Source of the DNA: Ottelia alismoides
Taxonomy: Eukaryota > Streptophyta > Magnoliopsida > Alismatales > Hydrocharitaceae
Reading direction: 5' to 3'
NCBI GenBank assembly: GCA_037367405.1
Contig: JAZKJV010004140.1
Location: 434,001 to 498,000 of the forward strand
Length of the DNA stretch: 64,000 nt
This document shows, one piece after another, positions 11,691-24,598 of this stretch; the stretch's first letter is position 1, and each line of letters starts with the position of its first letter. A program made the translations under genes and the position numbers. The notes beneath the pieces are model-generated. The model saw nothing but the letters and a program-made list of their open reading frames with translations, did no database searches and was not told where the DNA came from.

Positions 11691-12639
11691 ATTACCTTCA
11701 AAAGTTTCTATTATTTGCACATTGGTCCTTCGCCACTCCCCCTCACATACCCATAACATGTGAGGGGGCAGACATTTGTAAGGGACCCCTCTAGATCTTT
11801 TTATTTCTTTTTAGCCCATTAATTTCAAATTCCAGTCTAAAATTTTTTAGATAAATTGCCATTTGGACCTTATATTTTTTATAATTACAAAAATATCCCT
11901 ACCAGCATGTTTTATATCGAATAGTTAGGTATTTTTTATGGTTGTACCAAGATTTCTATAGGGGGTTTCAAAAACAAGAAATATCTTTGGGAAATTTCAG
12001 ATAGGTCTCTACCAACGATGCATTTTCTTTTTGCTATTTTTATTTTTATTTAATTTCTTTTTTCTCTATAAATTCTAGAAAAATATGTCAGATGCTTTGA
12101 ATTTTTTTATCACATGCATTTTTATTGAGGCATTTTTCTTTATTTTTCTATTTATTAAAATAAAAAATAAAGCATTTATTCCAAGTTTGCATTTAAAAAT
12201 AAAAAAATATCAAATCATCTTTAAAAAATCTAAAACATTATATATTATTTATTAATTACTTTGTAACTGCATTATAAAAATATCTAAAATTAACAAAAGA
12301 AAATCACTAAATGTATTAAAAATTCTATAAGGAAGGAATGCTCACTTTTCCTATTTTGTGAGATCTTTTATATCACATTATGCTTTAATTATTTACTACA
12401 ACTTTTATTGTAAAATATTTAACAAAAATAATTGCAAATTAATTTGTGAAATTTTAATCATGCCTTTAGAAAATTGTGAATCACATTCAAAACCCAAAAT
12501 AAAATGTAAATTATATTTTTATTTAATTACGAATATGAATCCAATTCAGATCAACATTTAAATTTTAAATGTTGTTTACAAATGGCTCCCTTTTATATAT
12601 TATAAATCACATATATAATATATATGATTAATATGGAAG
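11691..12639. other. AT-rich interval without recognised gene
   Basis: Mostly A/T runs with two pieces (11690-11790 and 11850-11900) resembling the wording of LTR leaders elsewhere in the window, for example a 'catttggacctta' stretch also seen near 15465. I see no gene, domain or clear boundary. Confidence 0.5.
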
Positions 12640-12803
12640 TGTTATCGACATTATTCAAAGATTGTCATGGTACATTACCTTAGTTGTATTTAGAGACCTA
12701 TCATGCAAATTATTTATTCTTCATTTCAGATCAAGGAATGATTGGCAATAACATTTCATACATAATGGCTCGTCGTTGGCTCGCAAATCCAATAATATCC
12801 CAC
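12640..12803 (-). repeat. Old Copia LTR fragment (5' end) with purine tract, minus strand
   Basis: The reverse complement of 12660-12794 matches the first 135 bp or so of the copia-1 LTR (22081-22215), including CATGCAAATTATTTATTC, TTCATTTCAGATCA and CATAATGGCTCG. The LTR edge is at 12794 (plus TCCAATA for the expected TCCAACA). Beyond it, ATATCCCACTT (12794-12804) is the reverse complement of the Copia purine tract. It is therefore the 3' LTR edge of a minus-strand copy. The internal region that should lie above 12804 is not recognisable. Confidence 0.75.
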
Positions 12804-13060
12804 TTTGAATATGAATTTCATCATCTTTATTCATTTATTTTAGCTAAAAATCCCTTATTAATGAAAATATCACTAATTCCGTTCTTTTACTAACTCTAAT
12901 TATTGTGTAAATATTGTATATTTATCACTAGTTTTAATATAAAATAAATAAAGAAGGAAATAATGAAAAAATAATGAAATATAAGATTGTATATATATAA
13001 TAGATACATGATGAATCAGACCCCGAGAGAAGGTCAAGACTCGACCTGATTGACAAGGAA

Positions 13061-13080
13061 CAAAGTAGGGAGAGATAAGG
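13061..13080 (+). promoter_or_regulatory. Conserved LTR purine box, L4
   Basis: CAAAGTAGGGAGAGATAAGG after a TCGACCTGATTGACAAGG stretch. It corresponds to 7841-7857 and, inverted, 39888-39904. Confidence 0.5.
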
Positions 13081-14252
13081 TCAAATTACAAGAAAATACC
13101 AGATAATTAATCTAACACATGTATATTCATCACTTGTATGTTATTGTCTACATAACACACTCTTTGTTTTATTACTAAATATTTTATAAATTATAATTAA
13201 TTCTTCTTGAAATTTTAGAATAAATATATTTTGTATATAATAAAAATAATTTCAATAAAAACATGTATATATTGTATAAATAACATCAATATCTCAAAAA
13301 ATCACGTAGCTCAATATTTTCTCCATCCAAACTCCAAATTAATCAAATTCTCTTTCCATTGTACTCCAAATTAAATTATCTTTAAAATGGAGTTGATTTC
13401 ATAAAATTCTAAATTAAGGTATGAATTGTGGCCAATTGGGGTATTATTATATAATATACCTATATACTACGTACATTATTTTATTACTTATGCATATTTG
13501 CGAATATTGTAGTTTTAATTACATGTAAATATTGTATTTAACTCATATAAAATAAAAAATAAAGATTACAAAATAACAAATCAACAAAAATAAAATCTTG
13601 TATATATTGTTTACGAATCACCATGTATATATTGTAGCTATACCTATTTAATTAACCTAATTAATTAACACCTAAACATCAAATAAAACTATTATTAAAA
13701 TCCTTTCCAAATATTATAAATAATAAAAACTAACTTATTTATATATGTATATAAATAATTAATTAAATATTATCATTTTGTATTTATAGGTATACATATC
13801 TGTAAATAATACCATGTATTTATTTTAGCCCTTGTAATTATATTATTTAATTACATAAAAATAACTAAGATTAATTTGATTTTATTCTCAACATTTCTAT
13901 TTACATTATGTAAATAAATAAATAAATAAATATTCAAGTTTTATTTAATTATTTGACTTTTATTCACTATTTTGTCGTTTGGCCTATTTTGGATGCATGG
14001 TAAGCGCATTCCGATTGCCTAACCCTGGTTTGTTGACCCATGTCAACTACTCAGTTGGCACTAGTCGTCTGCTAACTCCACCATACACATTATTTCACCT
14101 AATTTTTCATGTGCCCCTAATCATTAACCTCCTCCAAATCCTTCTCCAAACATATTGCCCATTCATCCCTCTAGTTCGCCAGCCCCTCATCTCCACTAGA
14201 TTCACCTTTGATCTCGCCCATTTTTAAAATCAAAACTCATCGAACTTCATCT

Positions 14253-14260
14253 TATAAATG
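14253..14260 (+). promoter_or_regulatory. TATA box, E2 5' LTR
   Basis: TATAAATG preceded by ACTTCATCT and followed by a C-rich leader. TTTGATCCCT shortly after is shared with the leader downstream of the E3 LTR TATA box. Confidence 0.5.
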
Positions 14261-16641
14261 TCACCCCTCCACCTCCGATGACTTTTTGATCCCTCCTTCG
14301 GTCATTTTCCTCCCTGAGATCGAGTCCTGGAGTTAAGTGTAGATGAAATCTACCTTTCCCCATGGCCAGGAGTGTGAATGTGCATCTAAAGATCGTGACC
14401 GATCACATCACCGGAGCTCTCTGCGACATGTCTTTGCCTCTCCACCACAACCCCAGATCGAGGAGAATTCCACCCTCTTTCTTCTCATTAGGTAACGTAG
14501 GCAATCTATCTTAGACTTAGCATTTATTTTTCACTTTGATTTTATTTGAATCTCTCAGATCAGATCTACATCTTCCACCTCCAATCCACACAATCAAAGG
14601 AGTTCCAATAACTGCTCAACCCTTCCGACTATGCCAACACTTTCACAAGTCTTCTCTCCACTTTCTCCACCCATCCATCCACCTCGTTTCTACCAGGAAC
14701 AGGCTCCCAACTCTCCTCCTCCATCGCTTTACCTGAGAGTCACATAACACACCTATCATCCCTCATTTGATGAGATTTTGGCCTAATTTCTTAGCCGAAG
14801 GATACCTCTGAGCATAAGATCTCCGTTGCAGGTCAAAGGAGATCCAGAAACAACCATTGAATTGACGAAGGAGGTTCCCGGAGCAGAGAAGTGTGACACG
14901 CTCCCAAATTGACTTCCTGGCAATTTCATGGGATTTGAGGTGCACCAGATGCAGAACATCTCGAGAGACATTTTGGGTATGATTTGTGGGTATCCATTGA
15001 CAAATGAGGGAGATTCGAACGACCCAATCTCAGTGGAGCTCAGGCGTTTCCCAGTTCATCCAGACCCAATTGCAGTTGCATGATCAAGAACACGCGCCCA
15101 GAATAAATCGTAGAGATCCAAAAAGCCGTAATTCTTAACCACTAATCATATCATCTCGTGCATATCGGAACCATTTAAACACGATCCAATATCAACCATC
15201 TGATCAAAGCCCTACGTATTATAGCGACCTGAGCCGCTACGTCACTTAAAGGGTATATTTACGTATGTACCCCTATTCTTATTTTATTTTCAAATAAGTC
15301 CCCAATGAACTCATGTTTGTGTTGTAGTTGTTTGAATATTTGCACATTCATCCTTAATATTTATTTTAATTACATAATTGTCCTGTTTGAACTTCAGTGT
15401 GTGTTTCACTCATGAGATTTGTGAAAATTGCAATAAAAAATCAGAAGTTTAAGTTATTATTTGGACCTTACAATTATTTTATTTGCAATCAAGTCCAATC
15501 CAATGGGGCTCATGTGCCCATATGAGTGATTTTTTGGGAATTTCGCATAATTATCCCCACCATTTTATCATTTGTTATCATTCAATTTGCATATTTAAAA
15601 TAATTTCGTACTAGTCCTTGTGAAGTTGCATTTATTTTGCATCTTTAAACCCAAATAAAAATATCAAAACATGTTTAATAATTTCATAAAAAATCCTATA
15701 TGGCCTTGTTACATTCATATTTCATCCAAAATTTTCATTTCACATTTCTTTATTTTTATTATTTATTTAAATCCAAAAATCTCATAAAACTTTCTTGTTT
15801 ACATTAAAAAACTCTAAAAATTATAAAAATCTTTCCAAAAATTCTTGTGTGTTTCTTTCGATTTATTTTAATTCTTACTCATTTTCGATATTTTATTCCT
15901 CATAAAACCCATAAAAAATATAAAACTTTGAATAACATTAAAAATTCATAAAAAAATTTTCAAAATCTAAAAAATCATAAATTGACTTTCTCGAAAATGT
16001 GAAAAACATTTTTTATTCTATATAAATTTCATCAATTTTTAATATTATTTTTTATTTTAAAATACCAAAAACATTAATTTATTTTCTATTTATTTATTTC
16101 ACCTTTTTTATGGTTATTTAAAGGCCTTATAATTTGCGAGAAATTCTGAAAAAATAATTTCAATAAGTTTAAAAACCCAAAAATAACTTTTTATTAATTT
16201 TCTAGTAATTTTTGACATATTTGAAAAGTACAAAAAGTTGAGTATGTGCTTTAAATTTTCTTTAATTCTCTTATAATTTTTACAAATAAAAAAATATGAA
16301 ATCAAAAAACAAAAAAACAACAAAAATTAAAATTCCTTAAAAATAAAAATTCAAAAAGGAAATACAACGACAAGCATAGTGTGAATAGAAACTCCTTTAT
16401 TCTTTCATTGAATTCTCTTTATTAAGAATATCCCTTAGGATTTTGTAGCCTCCTTAGATTCATTTATGTTAACTATATAGGTAAATTAAATAGCGTACTT
16501 TTTTGCTAGATTGTATTTTATCGATTTGTGCCTGAGATTTAAATAATTTTTTGATTGACGCTTCTTTGAGTTGAAACAACCACAATTTCACTTGTGATTA
16601 ATTCTTTGACATAAAAACATGAAAGATTATGCACAAGGAAA

Positions 16642-16659
16642 TGGCGTCATTGTCGGGGA
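16642..16659 (+). promoter_or_regulatory. Primer-binding site, tRNA-Asp type, E2
   Basis: TGGCGTCATTGTCGGGGA differs at three positions from TGGCGCCGTTGCCGGGGA, the tRNA-Asp primer site known from Athila-type plant Ty3/Gypsy elements. It marks the start of the E2 internal region and the end of its 5' LTR. Confidence 0.8.
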
Positions 16660-18324
16660 GGCATGGCGAGGGTAGTTAGGTTTTTCTCTTGACCAACTAT
16701 TCTTGGTTGTGATTACTTGATTTTCTTTCTCTTTTTTCTGACATTTATCTCATTTCCTACACATTCTGTGTCTACATTTTTGTCAATAATTTCTTCCATT
16801 TTATTTTGTATATATTAGTTGATTAATTATTGTCGATCTGCACTGTGTTGAGGACTGGGCACTCATTACGAATACCACATGCCATGAGGGAGCTTATATA
16901 ATGCTTGCAGGATCTGATTTGTTAGACACCGAAAATTCCCCAAGACCAGACTTAGGAGTTCATTGGAGATCCATATTCACTTGCTCTTCTCATGTTGCTT
17001 CATATCCACTTCTTTATTTCCTATAGATATTTTTGTGGTTATTTCACATTATTTTTTCTCATATTTATATAACTATGTCCTTTACACATTCTTGTGTTTC
17101 CTCTTTCTTCTGAGGGCCCGATGAGTAAGGGAAGCATTCTTAGGATCACTAGTGTACCAAAGTGAAGCGGAGGTGGGTTGATTCTCAACCAAGCCGTAGG
17201 AGAGCGTAGGAGGATGAGAAGAAGATTTGGAGGAGACCATCATTTGGATCATTTGACATAGATAGTTTTTAGCATTTCTTTTATTCATTCAAACTCTTGT
17301 AAAAAAGACACTATATTCCTTGTATGTGGGGTCTGTTTCTCCAAGTACCGGTGCACTTGGGAGACCTCATCTATTTTTTTTCATCACCTTCTTTTTCTTT
17401 GATTTCACATAGTTTAATGTGCTTGAGCCTTTAGTGTTTTCTTTATTAACTTGCTCGAGCCTTGTAAATAATTAGGTCTAAATCCCTAAAACAGAATTTT
17501 TGCACCTATAGAGTAGATCGTACTTGGACTTAGTCAAATTAATTGGTTCTTGCCCTCTAGTAGAAGTTATTGCTAGGACGGTTCACATGCACCATTTAGG
17601 TTTAGTTTATTTTTCTGTATTTAAATTCTGCACGTATCACTCTGCATGTAGAGTGCTGGCAACAAAGTACGTATCTTTAAACCCTACATGCATCATTGAA
17701 TTTTATCACGCATTGGCATTTCCAATTTCCTTCCTTTTTCACTCACATAACTCAAAAAGGAAATTGTATACTCGGTAGGCGATTCATTGCAAAATATTCA
17801 AAAAGAGTGACAACGTGATAAAACCAGGATCGTTAAACAAAACTCGACCCTAAAACTAAATGTAAGGAGAATCACAATTGTTTTGTGGAGAGTAACACCC
17901 TCATTGTTTGAATATACGTGCAAAGTGAGAGAGAGAGAGAGAGACAAACACTAGGATAGAGACAAGCTGTACTTTTGTATAGACTACTAATTCTTTAAAA
18001 ATGATTAGATATTTCTCAATGAGGGAATGCAGGTAGCCAGTAAACGATCCGAGTTTCCTTAGAAGTGTGGATGGATTAAAAGACACTATGTAAGGCTCCA
18101 TCCTTAAGTAACAGGTATCCATTTATACGGCTCGTACATACATGCATACTGGTTGAAAGTGGATGCAGCTAGTCATAAGAATTCGGGCCAGTCTTTAGGA
18201 AAATACAGGCACCTAACAACTCATTAACTCTTTCAAAGATTGCATTTATCACCAAATAAAATTGAAAAGATAACAAATCGAACTCTTGTGGTCTTCACTT
18301 GTGTTGAGTTTGTGAATAAGGGGT
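16660..18324 (+). other. E2 leader between primer site and gag
   Basis: About 1.7 kb with no long open frame. A short plus-strand stretch at 17120-17265 (from ATGAGTAAGGG) is Arg/Gly-rich and could be a relic of the gag start or of an extra small frame. I do not recognise it. A GA-dinucleotide run sits at 17927-17944. Confidence 0.5.
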
Positions 18325-19600
18325 TTGTTTTGTGTTTTATTTGTAGTGTTAGATATCCTTTCGCGCCCTTTGCACCTTGTACTCATCCTCTTATTGTTTG
18401 ACTTTTGTGTTCTCGTATCTCGCCTCTACACATCAAAGATGTCATATTGGAGAATTTCTCATTCGGACTTTGCGGACACATGTCACACTCCAAACCAATC
18501 ATCTTCTACTCGAGGAGACTCACTTCTCAAGTATTCCTCTTTCTCCACTTCACCTTTTACTTCATCCATCAACCCATTGTTCAATATTGACTCCAATCTT
18601 GAACTATCATTTTGGACTCCATCACTCCTGAAGACTATTCCAGTGGAGCTTACACTAGCAGAAACCCATAGAATGTACTAGATACCACCTAGGGAAGGTA
18701 ACATGGTTGAACAATCCAAGACCAACACTACCATGTTAGCCTCCATTCAGTCCATTCAGGATTAGTTAACAGAACATGTTGACTTTTAAACTACATTGAG
18801 AGATATGATTCTCGAGATGAGGCAAGATAGACAAGATATGAGAGAGGACGATAGAAACAAGAGAGGATGTGGAAATGGTGGAGATGAACTTGTAGATCTA
18901 GTGTCTAAGCTATATTCGAGGGAATCCTATAATACATGAGCAAGAAAGACAAATACATGCAAATTCATGCGATTCATGGGCAGTTCGAGCTTAAGCCCAC
19001 TATATTACCATTACTCACCATATTCCATGAGCATATTAATGAAGAATCGTATGTACACCTACAACAATTTGATCGCATCTACATCAAAATCCATTACCAT
19101 AACATCCCGTTGTAGGTAGTGAAGATGATGACTTTTCCCTTCAGCTTGATGTACAAGGCCATTTATTGGGTAGATCATCTAGGAAAAGTTGTCACTACAT
19201 GGGAAGAGTTGAGGTCTATTTTTCTAAGCAAATATTACACACTTGGGTGCCTCAACCAAATGCGATCACTGATAGAAAATTTCTCCCAAATGTCTCGTGA
19301 GACTATTTATGTGTCATGGGAAAGATTTAAAGATTTAACAAAGAAGTTCCACCGTCATGATATCCCGAAGACAAGCCTAGTGCAAAAATTTTTCGGGGTT
19401 TAATTCATGAAAATCAGAAGCTGGTAGATGCCTCTTGTGGGGGTAGTCACTTCAACAAGGATGAGAATGCACTATATAAGATTTTTGAGGAGATGGCAGA
19501 GAGCTCTGCAACTCTGTCTTCTTCCATGCATTCCAGAAACATCACGTGCCTTCTTCTACTACTGCAACACCCCCACAATGCTGTCAATATGAAGGCATCA
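18325..19600 (+). pseudogene. gag: E2 gag (retrotransposon gag core)
   Basis: The best part is 19119-19403: FPFSL, then AIYWVDHLGKVVTTWEEL, FLSKYY, ENFSQ and WERFKDL, the signature of the plant retrotransposon gag core (capsid) domain of Athila/Tat-like elements. Upstream, in other frames, 18325-18680 and 18940-19110 carry the N-terminal part, ending in a stretch like QFELKPTILPLL. Downstream the gag tail (LVQKFF, then a shifted CGGSHFN equivalent) reaches about 19500. At least two frameshifts and several stops break it. Gag forms the virus-like particle in which reverse transcription takes place. Confidence 0.8.
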
Positions 19601-21170
19601 CATTAAGTGGATAGGGAGGATAGTTCTGATATGACCATCATTAGAAATCACCTATCCAAAAGTATATATACATGAGAAATGATCCAAGGATCTTGAGAAG
19701 CTCCAAGTGATCGAACGGAGGACAAAGAACCTGGACAAGATAGATGAGATAATGAACAATCTGGATCTTCTTGTGAGTACGATCAACGCATGCCAAAGCG
19801 CGAGTGTAGCGAACGACACTTCTACCCGGGAACATGATTCTTCCACTTCCACCTAGCAGAGTACCATAGGACCATCCACAGTTCAACATCTTTATTTTGT
19901 GGAAACCACAGACTGGGTACCACATCATTCATAACAGATTGTCATGTACCAACAAGAAGGTCCATACATTCTTGAACAACAGGCTCCACCTCCCCCTAAC
20001 ATTCAGGAGGTGAACAGAATCTGGTTCAACTGAGAGCACAACCAGCCCCCTTCATCAGGGCAAGTCCAGTTGGGTTTCCAGTCAGGTTAGAGACCTGCCC
20101 ACCAGTTTCAGGGAGGCAGACCACAACATTACCAATAGTTCTAGCCTCAGTATCAGTCTCCACACCACATCCAAAACTGGAGACATGGCTAGGAGCAGAT
20201 GCAGCCTGCATATCCTTAGCTACAATACCACCAGCAACAATTTACATCATACGAACAATATACACATCCTCCTCCTCCGCCTCATTACCAACAATATGGA
20301 TACCAACAACCTCCTCATTACTAGTCTCAATGACAACCTCTCATTGAGTATCTCGAGTCACCTTTGGTTAATGCAACACTTGATCATTTAACATTGCTGA
20401 TGAAGAACATGAATGGTCTTACTCAGAGGCTTGATGACTTGACCACCACAAAGACACTGATCCCAGCATAGCTCAAAGCTTGTCCCAACAACTTCAGACA
20501 TAATGAGCAGGCATCCCATGATCCATCCACACTCGAGACAGGTATGGACATTAATTTTACATGTTTATTTGATGCCATTAATTGTAGGAGAGGTAAGAGA
20601 TTGCAACCGCCTTCACATCCATTGGATTGGGAGATCAAGCCAATGAGATATTTTCACCTTCCACATCATCGTCTTCACCATAATTATCGAGAAAAAGTGT
20701 AGCAACACCAGAGCATGGAGTTTCACCATCTTCTTCCTCACCTTTATCATCTTCATGTTCACCATATTGATGTAGACCACAATTAGCAAGGGAGAACACA
20801 CCAATCGTGGATTCTTCCTCTTTACCAGCAACAACATCCTGTCCTATTTTAGTTTTTTATCCTTCCCCTATTTTAGACAACATTGTACAGTTTGATTCTA
20901 GTTGTCATATTGTACATGAGGATTCTACTTTGAATAATCAAAATGATCATTTGAATGTTTTCTGTGATTCTATGACATTTCCTTCTACCTTTATTAAAAC
21001 AAAAATAATCCAAAAACTAAAAACATACCTATCTAATCCTAGAGTAGATGGGATTCTACATAACATCTTTTCAGAGATGACACTTCTTAAGGATATAGAG
21101 CACATATTGGAGTGAAAAAGGAAATAAAAGAAGCATGTAAACAAAAGCGTCAACCGCCCAAAAATAAAGA
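19601..21170 (+). pseudogene. E2 gag C-terminal spacer, Gln/Pro/Tyr-rich
   Basis: Between the gag core and the protease. Plus-strand frames at about 19930-20480 are rich in Q, P, Y and H and broken by many stops. At 20807-21115 a frame with acidic and hydrophobic stretches leads toward the protease. No zinc knuckle (CX2CX4HX4C) is recognisable. The matching zone in E3 (57105-58560, minus) has the same composition, supporting the assignment. Confidence 0.5.
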
Positions 21171-21187
21171 TAAGGGAGCACCTCACA

Positions 21188-21590
21188 TCCGTTTCCACAT
21201 GTTTGATTAAGGATTTGATCTCACTCTTCTTGATAGAGGTTCCTCCATTAATTATCTACCATCCTCTCTACTCACTGAGTTTGGGTTGGGATCTCTTAGA
21301 TCGACCAGGATGATCCTTCAGTTTGCTGATAGATTGATCAAGAGACCAAGGGGCATTTTCGAGGGTGTTATTATAATGAAGTAGGGAATGAAATTCCCTG
21401 TTGATTTTATTATCAGCGATATGGATATACTTGGACCCTTACTCCATACCCCCATCATACTAGGTCAACCGTTCCTCCAAATGACTGAAGAAAAAGTTGA
21501 TTATGGTAGTGGAGAGATCAACATTTACTCTAGTGGTAACAAGGTAAACAATATGATGATCCCCGATCTTAGACCATCACGGCCACCAAC
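21188..21590 (+). pseudogene. E2 protease
   Basis: LTLLDRGSSINYLPSSLL carries the active-site loop, with the catalytic Asp kept and the following T/S replaced by R. About 80 residues later PIILGQPFL is the conserved C-terminal motif, followed by a VDYGSGEI strand. In-frame stops occur just before the active site (MFD-stop-GFD, where E3 has Q) and before GMKFPVDF. The neighbours, gag upstream and RT beyond copia-1, fit a gag-pol order. Confidence 0.8.
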
Positions 21591-22080
21591 AACAATATAT
21601 GAGAGACAAACAATTACATCAGATTTGGAGGACTGTGATTTTCTGACCGAATTTAGAGAGACAAATATTTTTATTGATTTCATTGATACCAAGGTTCCAT
21701 TCCTAGAAGGAATCTCTGGAAAGCACGGTCGGCATGAATTTCCTTGTTGATCCTATTGATGTGTTTGCTGATGGGCAGTTTAAACCAATATATGAGGATC
21801 GACCTTATAGAGTGGAGGTATATTCTGACATTCCTTTGATACATCGTTATGAGATTATTGCTGATAGACCTCTCGTTGAGATATCTGAGCCATTTATTGA
21901 TTTTTCTGAGCTATGCACTAATAAGAGACATCTTTATGTGACTATCATTGAGATGTCTGAGCCCTTTGTTGATGATATCATAGAACATCCTGATGAGCCA
22001 ATCCTTTCTAAGCAGAGATCATTCGTTTCAAATCTTTCGAAGATTTTACTTGTTGAGCTGACAATAGCCACGATGGATAG
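21591..22080 (+). pseudogene. E2 protease-RT linker, split by copia-1
   Basis: Two overlapping frames (21591-21750 and 21734-22080) are rich in D, E, I and P, the acidic linker usual between protease and RT. The second frame runs into the copia-1 LTR at 22081 and its reading resumes after the second target copy at 32435. Its last five bases before copia-1 (GATAG) are the target duplication. Confidence 0.6.
22076..22080 (+). repeat. Target-site duplication of copia-1, left copy
   Basis: GATAG, identical to 32430-32434 beyond the right LTR. Five bp is the usual length for plant LTR retrotransposons. Confidence 0.95.
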
Positions 22081-24583
22081 TGTTGGAAATGTGAGCCCAC
22101 AACGAGCCATTATGCAATAAATGTTATTGCGAATATCATTCCCTGATCTGAAATGAAGAATAAATAATTTGCATAATAGGTCCCTCTGTACAATTAGGGT
22201 TATGTACCATGGCTGTCTTAATGATCATACAGCTGTTGATTCAATTATTGAATCATAGAGGCTGGTGTTTGGATGAATATCTAAAGGGTTAGATTGAGGA
22301 CTCATCAAGCACCGTCAAATGATTTTTAAGATGTGATCTCCAGCCTGAGTAGGAGATGGCAATCCTTTCTCACATAGGTTGATATCTGACCGACCTCTTG
22401 ATGCAGGTCCTCTGCATAGGAATAGAGATTCGGAGGTGTCAGATTAGTTAGGTCAAAGAGTTGACTTAACGAGATCGAGATAACCTAAGTCCTATGTTGA
22501 ATGCTGTCACAGCATAGGCACGCATCCTCTGACCGGAGACAGATGTATTGCTATATGTCTGAGTATGCAAATTTGACAGACCAATAGGTTGATGACCTAA
22601 CCAAGGTCTATACACCGGCGCGTTGGTGTGCATATAAGGGCATATGAGTAATACGATCTCTCAAAGGGATCATACAGGTTCACTACTGAACCGGAAGACA
22701 TGAGCTCACTCATGAGATATTGGGAGGAATCAAATTCCGTGCACGGTCGTCTCGCTTTGGAAGCTTGACTGAATTTGTAGGTTTGATATATACTTTTGGA
22801 AAGTATATGATCAAGACCTAGGTATGATATATGCTTTTGGAAAGTATATGATCGATACCAAATCCCAATAATCAAATGAGAAACTTGGTGATCAAACCCT
22901 GAAGAAGACAGTGTAAAATAGATCTTGATCTTCGGGTTGACCATGGGTCTTCCAGTATGCAGGATGTACAGGTATTGGGAATACCTGAAGGGTGATGTGA
23001 TCATAAACGATTGTATATCCATGACGCTTCCATTCCGAGGGAGTGATGAAACAGGTCTGGATTTTAGTGACTCCTTTCAGTAGAGAAGCGATCCGATCTT
23101 GGTCCAAGTGTTGGACATTGGTCTGAATGAGATTCAGATTCAATGAGAAGATTGGATTTGCGGTCTTGATTTAATCAAGCATCTGTGGGAGGTTCGTAAG
23201 ATCTGGAATTTGAGATAAGATCTCAATATCCAAGTCACTATACGTGGAATAATACAATCGCCATGTCCTTATCTCCAAGTATCTGCGGAGAAAGCACATT
23301 ATTCTTGAAGGAGTTCAAGAATAATTCATTTGATGAATTCCATATCCAAGCAAGAAGAACTTGATGATTAAATGAGATTTAATTATCAAGCTTAATATGA
23401 ATATGATTCATATTGTGAGAATTATTATCCAAGATAATTAAATGGGATTTAATTATCAAGGATTAGAGAATGTGGATAATACTATCCATGATATATGTGT
23501 GTTATAAATATGATTTATAATATACATATATAAGAGAGAGAATCTATGTAAATAGCATTCGTTAATTAATTGTGTGGATTGGATTCACATTAATTAATTA
23601 ATTGGAAATGTAATTTACAAATTAGTTTGGGTTGTGAATATGATTCACATAATGATCAATGGCATGATTGAAATATTCACAAATTAATTTGGAATTAATT
23701 TGGTGGATATTATTGCAATAATAGTTATTGCAATTTATTAAGAAATAATAAGATAAAATAAAAGGAGACAAAATAACACCCCAATTTTAGGGGAGGTTGG
23801 TTGACTCCATTTTATTTATCACATTATCTCTTAATTAGTTAATGTTAAATTAAATTATGTTGATAATGTTGCAACATTTTTTAATTTAAATTAATGTTGT
23901 TGGTTTTAATCAACAACAATCATAGCCATTGATTTACATGGACCAAGCATAGCCCTTGGATCCATGTGTCCCATGGATTGAGATCCAATGGATCCTAAAC
24001 TAATATAAATAGAGGGTTAGGGTAGCCTTCCATGGTACATCATTAAGAGTTGTACAAGGTGACAACTCTCTCCCTCTCTCTTTCTCATTCTCGTCCTCTC
24101 TCTCTTTCTCTTCTCCATTAAGTGGCCGTCCACTTTGTGTTGAGAAAGGAGAGACTCTTGGCTTCTTCTTCGACGACTCGTGGATCTCCATCTTCTTTGG
24201 AGTTTCTTACTCTAAAGGAAGACAACGGATTTCGTTTGAAGAAATCGGAGGAGCCATCGCTTGGATCTTCATCGAGGATTGCGGGAAGGAACGTGACTCA
24301 TCATCGCGCCCGCAAGTGCGTTCTTCGTGGATCGGACTTAAGATAGGAGGATCTCTACTTTGGGATCTCGCGATCACAACCACGCTTCAAGAGGTATTCC
24401 TTGTACTTTGTGGTTTGATGAAACGATCCGAGAAGTGTTCTCGTGATCATGTGGTTTCATCTTTAAAGTTAAAAAATTTTAATTTCCGCTGCATCTAGCA
24501 TCTAGTACGACTAGTTGCTCCGATTGCATACGATGCGATCGACACGCTTCCGTGATGCGCTTGAGGATTCACAATATCCTTCA
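22081..24583 (+). repeat. copia-1 5' LTR
   Basis: Begins TGTTGGAAATGTGAG and ends ATATCCTTCA, 2503 bp. Contains a tandem pair of small hairpins (22788-22808 and about 45 bp later), an AT-rich U3, a TATA box (24004-24015), a CT-rich start of the leader (24060-24117) and a GC-richer R/U5. The open frame from 24122 begins at GTG, not ATG, and I do not call it a gene. Confidence 0.95.
24004..24015 (+). promoter_or_regulatory. TATA box, copia-1 LTR
   Basis: TATAAATAGAGG, with an identical copy in the 3' LTR at 31850-31861 and TATAAATAG in copia-2 (44129-44137 and 52184-52192). Expected to set the transcript start about 30 bp downstream. Confidence 0.8.
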
Positions 24584-24585
24584 AG

Positions 24586-24598
24586 TGGTATCAGAGCC
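24586..24598 (+). promoter_or_regulatory. Primer-binding site, initiator tRNA-Met type, copia-1
   Basis: TGGTATCAGAGCC, two bases after the LTR end at 24583, is the classical sequence complementary to plant initiator tRNA-Met. Intact here. Confidence 0.95.

Larger units (their letters stand above)
12804..16639 (+). repeat. E2 5' LTR (L4), start uncertain
   Basis: Ends just before the primer site at 16642. It contains the purine box (13064-13080), a TATA box (14253-14260) about 1.18 kb later, a C-rich leader (14260-15240), short segments around 15240-15560 resembling other LTR leaders here, an A/T-rich zone (15650-16350) and a final section ending near ATGCACAAGGAA. The distance from TATA to primer site, 2.4 kb, is close to that in the E3 3' LTR (2.25 kb). 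The expected first 2 kb cannot be found. Copia fragments occupy that place. No gene seen in the A/T-rich parts. Confidence 0.55.

Noticed and set aside
22597..23022. Minus-strand frame of 141 codons, repeated at 30443-30868
   Set aside because: It lies entirely inside the copia-1 LTRs, opposite to the direction of transcription, and the copia-2 LTRs do not keep it open (only a 67-codon remnant at 42928-43131).
24122..24346. Open frame in the Copia LTR leader, repeated at 31968-32192, with open counterparts in copia-2 (44249-44560, 52282-52506)
   Set aside because: The frames begin at GTG or TTG, not ATG, which is not credible for a plant mRNA. Similar residues follow simply from similarity of the LTR DNA.
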